8,294 nt of DNA, taken from assembly GCA_002308615.1 (NCBI GenBank), contig DBWC01000013.1:9673-17966 (forward strand), given 5' to 3'. Numbering within the stretch: position 1 is the stretch's first letter; each line of letters begins with the position of its first letter. The notes beneath the pieces were generated by a model, which was not told the DNA's origin, made no database searches, and saw nothing but the letters and a program-made list of their open reading frames with translations. This DNA is from Clostridiales bacterium UBA1248 (GTDB lineage Bacteria > Bacillota > Clostridia > Oscillospirales > CAG-272). Positions 6,323 to 8,294 of this stretch are shown here, piece after piece. A program made the translations under genes and the position numbers.

Positions 6323-7108
6323 ATGACAAAAACCTTACTTATAACGTCATTCAAAGGCGGTGTGGGAAAATCCACCGCCGCCGCGAATTTAGCGTCAAAG
6401 CTGGCGCACGCGGGCAAGCGCACGCTTCTGTGCGATCTTGATTTCGATCTCGGCACGCTCGATCTGATAACCGGATGCGAGGATCGGATGCTGTTCGATA
6501 TATGCGACGCCGCTTACGGCAGAAGAGAAGTCGAAGACTGTACGGTGAAATTCACCTCAAACCCGGAACTGTTCCTGCTCGGCGCGCCGTTCAAGCTGAC
6601 GGACGAAATAGACCCGGACGATTTTGCGGAAAGGCTGAAAAAACTGTTTGACGGGTTCGATTACGTGATACTCGATACGCCGGGCGCGGATTCCGTAACG
6701 CTTGCCGTAGGCGCGAAATGCGCGGACGAGGCGATAGTCGTGGCGACTCACAATCCGACGTCGATCCGCGGCGCGGAGAAAACAGCGGATAAGCTGCGCG
6801 GCGCCGGCATACCGTGCAGGCTTTTGATAAACTGCTTTGACGCGCGCTCCGTAAGCGAAAGCAAGCGCGCCGGTATGCTCGGCATGATAGACGCGACGAA
6901 AACGCCGCTTTTAGGCGTCGTGCCGTACGACAGAACGCTTATGTTCGCACAGGAAAAAGGCGTTTTGGCGGACGGAGACTCGTTTGTATCGTCACAGGCG
7001 TTTGACAATATCGTGCAAAGACTGCTGTGCGCGGAAACGGGCGAGCGTCCGCGCCCCGTGCTTTACGGAGTTTTCGGGATTAAACGAAAAAAAGTATTGA
7101 CAAAATAG
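6323..7108 (+). CDS. MinD/ParA-family ATPase, MinD-like
   Basis: A 261-residue P-loop ATPase of the SIMIBI class, probably membrane-cycling. It has the deviant Walker A KGGVGKST (11-18), DFDLGTLDLITGCE (40-53), which closely resembles the MinD signature DFDIGLRNLDLIMGCE with two residues missing, and Walker B VILDTPG (115-121). ADEAIVVATHNPTSIRGAEK (134-153) is the usual MinD core. The C-terminus, VLYGVFGIKRKKVLTK, mixes hydrophobic and basic residues as MinD membrane-targeting helices do. MinD normally works with MinC, and often MinE, to place the division site, but neither gene is nearby, so a different client is possible. It starts 4 bases after plsY without a clear ribosome binding site, suggesting coupled translation. 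Its final codons overlap the promoter of the next gene. I withhold the symbol minD because the partner genes are missing. Confidence 0.88.
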   Translation: MTKTLLITSFKGGVGKSTAAANLASKLAHAGKRTLLCDLDFDLGTLDLITGCEDRMLFDICDAAYGRREVEDCTVKFTSNPELFLLGAPFKLTDEIDPDDFAERLKKLFDGFDYVILDTPGADSVTLAVGAKCADEAIVVATHNPTSIRGAEKTADKLRGAGIPCRLLINCFDARSVSESKRAGMLGMIDATKTPLLGVVPYDRTLMFAQEKGVLADGDSFVSSQAFDNIVQRLLCAETGERPRPVLYGVFGIKRKKVLTK

Positions 7109-7125
7109 TCTGTATAGTGTAAAAT
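7097..7125 (+). promoter_or_regulatory. Sigma-A promoter for mgsA and the last gene
   Basis: A perfect TTGACA (7097-7102) and TAAAAT (7120-7125) are exactly 17 bases apart. The -35 lies inside the last codons of the MinD-like gene, whose stop is 7106-7108. It has the same form as the dockerin promoter. It allows mgsA and the following gene to be transcribed apart from the upstream operon. Confidence 0.8.
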
Positions 7126-7155
7126 TATATCAAATGAAGAAAGGCGGATGAGGAT

Positions 7156-7596
7156 ATGGAAATAGCGCTCATTGCTCACGATAAGAAAAAAGAGCTTATG
7201 ACTCAGCTCTGCATAGCGTACTGCGGCATATTGAGTAAGCACAACCTCTGCGCGACAAGTATAACGGGAAAATACATTTCAGAGGCAACGGGCCTTAAAA
7301 TAGAACGGTTGCTGTCCGGCACACACGGCGGCGAACAGCAGATACTTTCAAGGATCGCGTATAACGAGATAGATATACTTCTGTATTTCAGAGACACGTC
7401 GGGCGGCGAGCCTATGTCTGAAGCGGAGGCCAATCTTATCAGGATGTGCGATATCCACAACGTACCCGTTGCAACGAATATTGCCACCGCCGAGATACTC
7501 ATACGCGCGCTTGACAACGGAGATCTCGACTGGCGTGAGATAGTCAATCCGCGCTCGGAGTATAATCTCAAGCGTAAAAACGGTCCCGTAAAGTGA
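7156..7596 (+). CDS. mgsA: Methylglyoxal synthase homologue with altered active site
   Basis: The 146-residue sequence aligns throughout with MgsA, which converts dihydroxyacetone phosphate to methylglyoxal and phosphate. IALIAHDKKK (3-12), the ATGLKIERLLSG segment (44-55), GGEQQI (58-63), YFRD (77-80), IRMCDIHNVPVATN (95-108) and TAEILIRALD (111-120) all match the family. However, key positions differ. By alignment with E. coli MgsA from memory, D71 is E60, H98 is M87 and D101 is A90 (with Glu neighbours at 89 and 91). The phosphate-binding ATGTTG is ATSITG (33-38), so one Thr is lost. H8, D9 and D80 (equivalent to H19, D20 and D91) remain. The enzyme may be weak, altered or non-catalytic. 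The ATG is preceded by AGGCGG (7142-7147) 8 bases upstream. A strong promoter lies just upstream, and the stop overlaps the next start. Confidence 0.82.
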   Translation: MEIALIAHDKKKELMTQLCIAYCGILSKHNLCATSITGKYISEATGLKIERLLSGTHGGEQQILSRIAYNEIDILLYFRDTSGGEPMSEAEANLIRMCDIHNVPVATNIATAEILIRALDNGDLDWREIVNPRSEYNLKRKNGPVK

Positions 7597-8156
7597 AAAA
7601 ACCGTACGTTTACGCGGCGGTCCTCGCCGCGCTTCTGATATTCGGCGCGCTCACCGCGGCGTATCAGATAAATCATCCGGGAAGACTGACACCGTCAAAG
7701 GTATACACGGAACGCAAGGCCGAGCTGCTTACGGCGGATTACCGCACGACGGCGGAACAGTTCGGGATCGAAGACAATAAAAAAGGCTCGACCGTTTACG
7801 CCGCGATGATGGAAATTTCTACTCCGGAGCTTGAAAAAACAGGCGGGGTGACCGCGATGTTTGAATTTATCGATATAACGGGCAAACGTGATTCGGTGCT
7901 GAGCGGCGGTACTTCTATAGCGGTTAAGGATATGACGGCAGAGGAGATAAAACAGGCTTTTGAGGATATTTCGGTTCTGTTTGACAGCGAGTATAAAGCG
8001 GCTGAAAATACGGATTACGGTATCCCGGATTACGGGTACGTAAAAGTGTATTTAAGACGAGGAGACGGAGTTTACTATAAACTGTATGAGGAAAACGCGC
8101 TGCCGGAAGCCGTGGAACGGTATCTGTCCGGCCGTGAAATAAAGGTGTGCGGGTAA
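7593..8156 (+). CDS. Membrane-anchored protein of unknown function
   Basis: A 187-residue protein that I do not recognise. Residues 1-3 are MKK and about 5-23 form one hydrophobic helix (YVYAAVLAALLIFGALTAA), a signal anchor or uncleaved signal peptide with no lipobox Cys. The rest (about 25-187) is soluble and probably extracytoplasmic. It has mixed alpha/beta content: a TAEEIKQAFEDISVLFDSEY helix (115-134), a YGYVKVYLRRGDGVYYKLYE beta segment (147-166) and an AVERYLSG helix (173-180). The start is GTG at 7593-7595, which shares four bases (GTGA) with the stop of mgsA. No later Met occurs before residue 72. No ribosome binding site is visible, so translation is probably coupled to mgsA. That tight link suggests a shared condition of expression, not a known shared function. 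No terminator is clear after it. Confidence 0.7.
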   Translation: MKKPYVYAAVLAALLIFGALTAAYQINHPGRLTPSKVYTERKAELLTADYRTTAEQFGIEDNKKGSTVYAAMMEISTPELEKTGGVTAMFEFIDITGKRDSVLSGGTSIAVKDMTAEEIKQAFEDISVLFDSEYKAAENTDYGIPDYGYVKVYLRRGDGVYYKLYEENALPEAVERYLSGREIKVCG

Positions 8157-8194
8157 GATTTTTGCCGCATATATAAATATTTTTAAAAAATAAC

Positions 8195-8223
8195 TTGACA
8201 TTTAAACGTAAATGTGGTATTAT
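8195..8223 (+). promoter_or_regulatory. Strong promoter of tRNA-Ser
   Basis: A perfect TTGACA (8195-8200), a 17-base spacer and TATTAT (8218-8223) lie just upstream of the tRNA. The leader contains a small hairpin, GTATC (8234-8238) with GATAC (8243-8247) around AAAC, that ends exactly one base before the mature 5' end and may help processing. Confidence 0.85.
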
Positions 8224-8247
8224 ACATCTCACGGTATCAAACGATAC

Positions 8248-8294
8248 GGAGAGATGTCCGAGTGGTTTAAGGAGCTGGTCTTGAAAACCAGTGA
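8248..8294 (+). tRNA. tRNA-Ser, anticodon UGA (partial, cut by the window end)
   Basis: The 5' half of a serine tRNA. The acceptor strand is GGAGAGA (8248-8254), then T8 and G9. The D stem is TCC (8257-8259) with GGA (8271-8273), and the D loop holds the conserved GG at 8264-8265. The anticodon stem is CTGGT (8275-8279) with ACCAG (8287-8291), and the 7-base loop CTTGAAA places anticodon TGA at 8282-8284. The long variable arm expected of serine tRNA would lie beyond the window. The anticodon reads UCA and other UCN codons. Confidence 0.93.

Noticed and set aside
8148..8190. Possible terminator after the last protein gene (TGCGG 8148-8152 with CCGCA 8165-8169)
   Set aside because: The stem is only 5 bp with a 12-base loop and the following sequence is mixed A and T, not a T-run; the downstream TATTTTTAAAAAATA palindrome is AT-only.

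Overview
The window looks like chromosomal DNA from a low-to-mid GC member of the Clostridia, probably an uncultured gut or rumen lineage. The evidence is the housekeeping order DUF512 radical-SAM protein, der, plsY, the GGAG-type ribosome binding sites, the TTGACA/TATAAT-type promoters and a pair of dockerin proteins of the kind found in cellulosome-producing Clostridia. ATA is used very often for isoleucine and AGA is common for arginine even though the DNA is not AT-rich. No phage, IS, CRISPR or plasmid genes are visible. All genes are on the + strand.

Region 1 (1-2159) is a self-contained two-gene unit. A terminator (22-44) closes whatever lies upstream. A strong promoter (70-98) then drives two secreted proteins (138-878 and 897-2117), and a GC-rich hairpin (2134-2159) ends the unit. 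Both proteins have a signal peptide followed directly by a two-repeat type I dockerin at the N-terminus. The first then carries a roughly 145-residue domain I cannot name; the second carries a GLUG-like beta-helix. They should dock to cohesins on a scaffoldin encoded elsewhere. Neither shows a recognisable catalytic site.

Region 2 (2196-8156) is a housekeeping operon with its own promoter: PDZ/radical SAM/DUF512 protein, der (ribosome-assembly GTPase), plsY (acyl-phosphate:glycerol-3-phosphate acyltransferase), a MinD-like ATPase, an mgsA-like gene and a short membrane-anchored unknown. gpsA, which often follows plsY in Clostridia, is absent. A structured, very C-rich spacer (about 3543-3720) interrupts the operon between the DUF512 gene and der and appears to supply the last codons of the DUF512 gene. 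A second strong promoter (7097-7125), inside the end of the MinD gene, can transcribe mgsA and the last gene separately.

Region 3 (8195-8294) is a strong promoter and the 5' part of a tRNA-Ser(UGA), cut by the window end.

The most unusual points are: a PlsY carrying an extra transmembrane helix and a SurA_N/PrsA-like helical chaperone domain; an MgsA homologue with changes at three positions equivalent to E. coli active-site residues (D71 to E, H98 to M, D101 to A) and in the phosphate-binding loop; paired N-terminal-dockerin proteins without an evident enzyme module; and the C-rich spacer, which has G-quadruplex potential on the minus strand.
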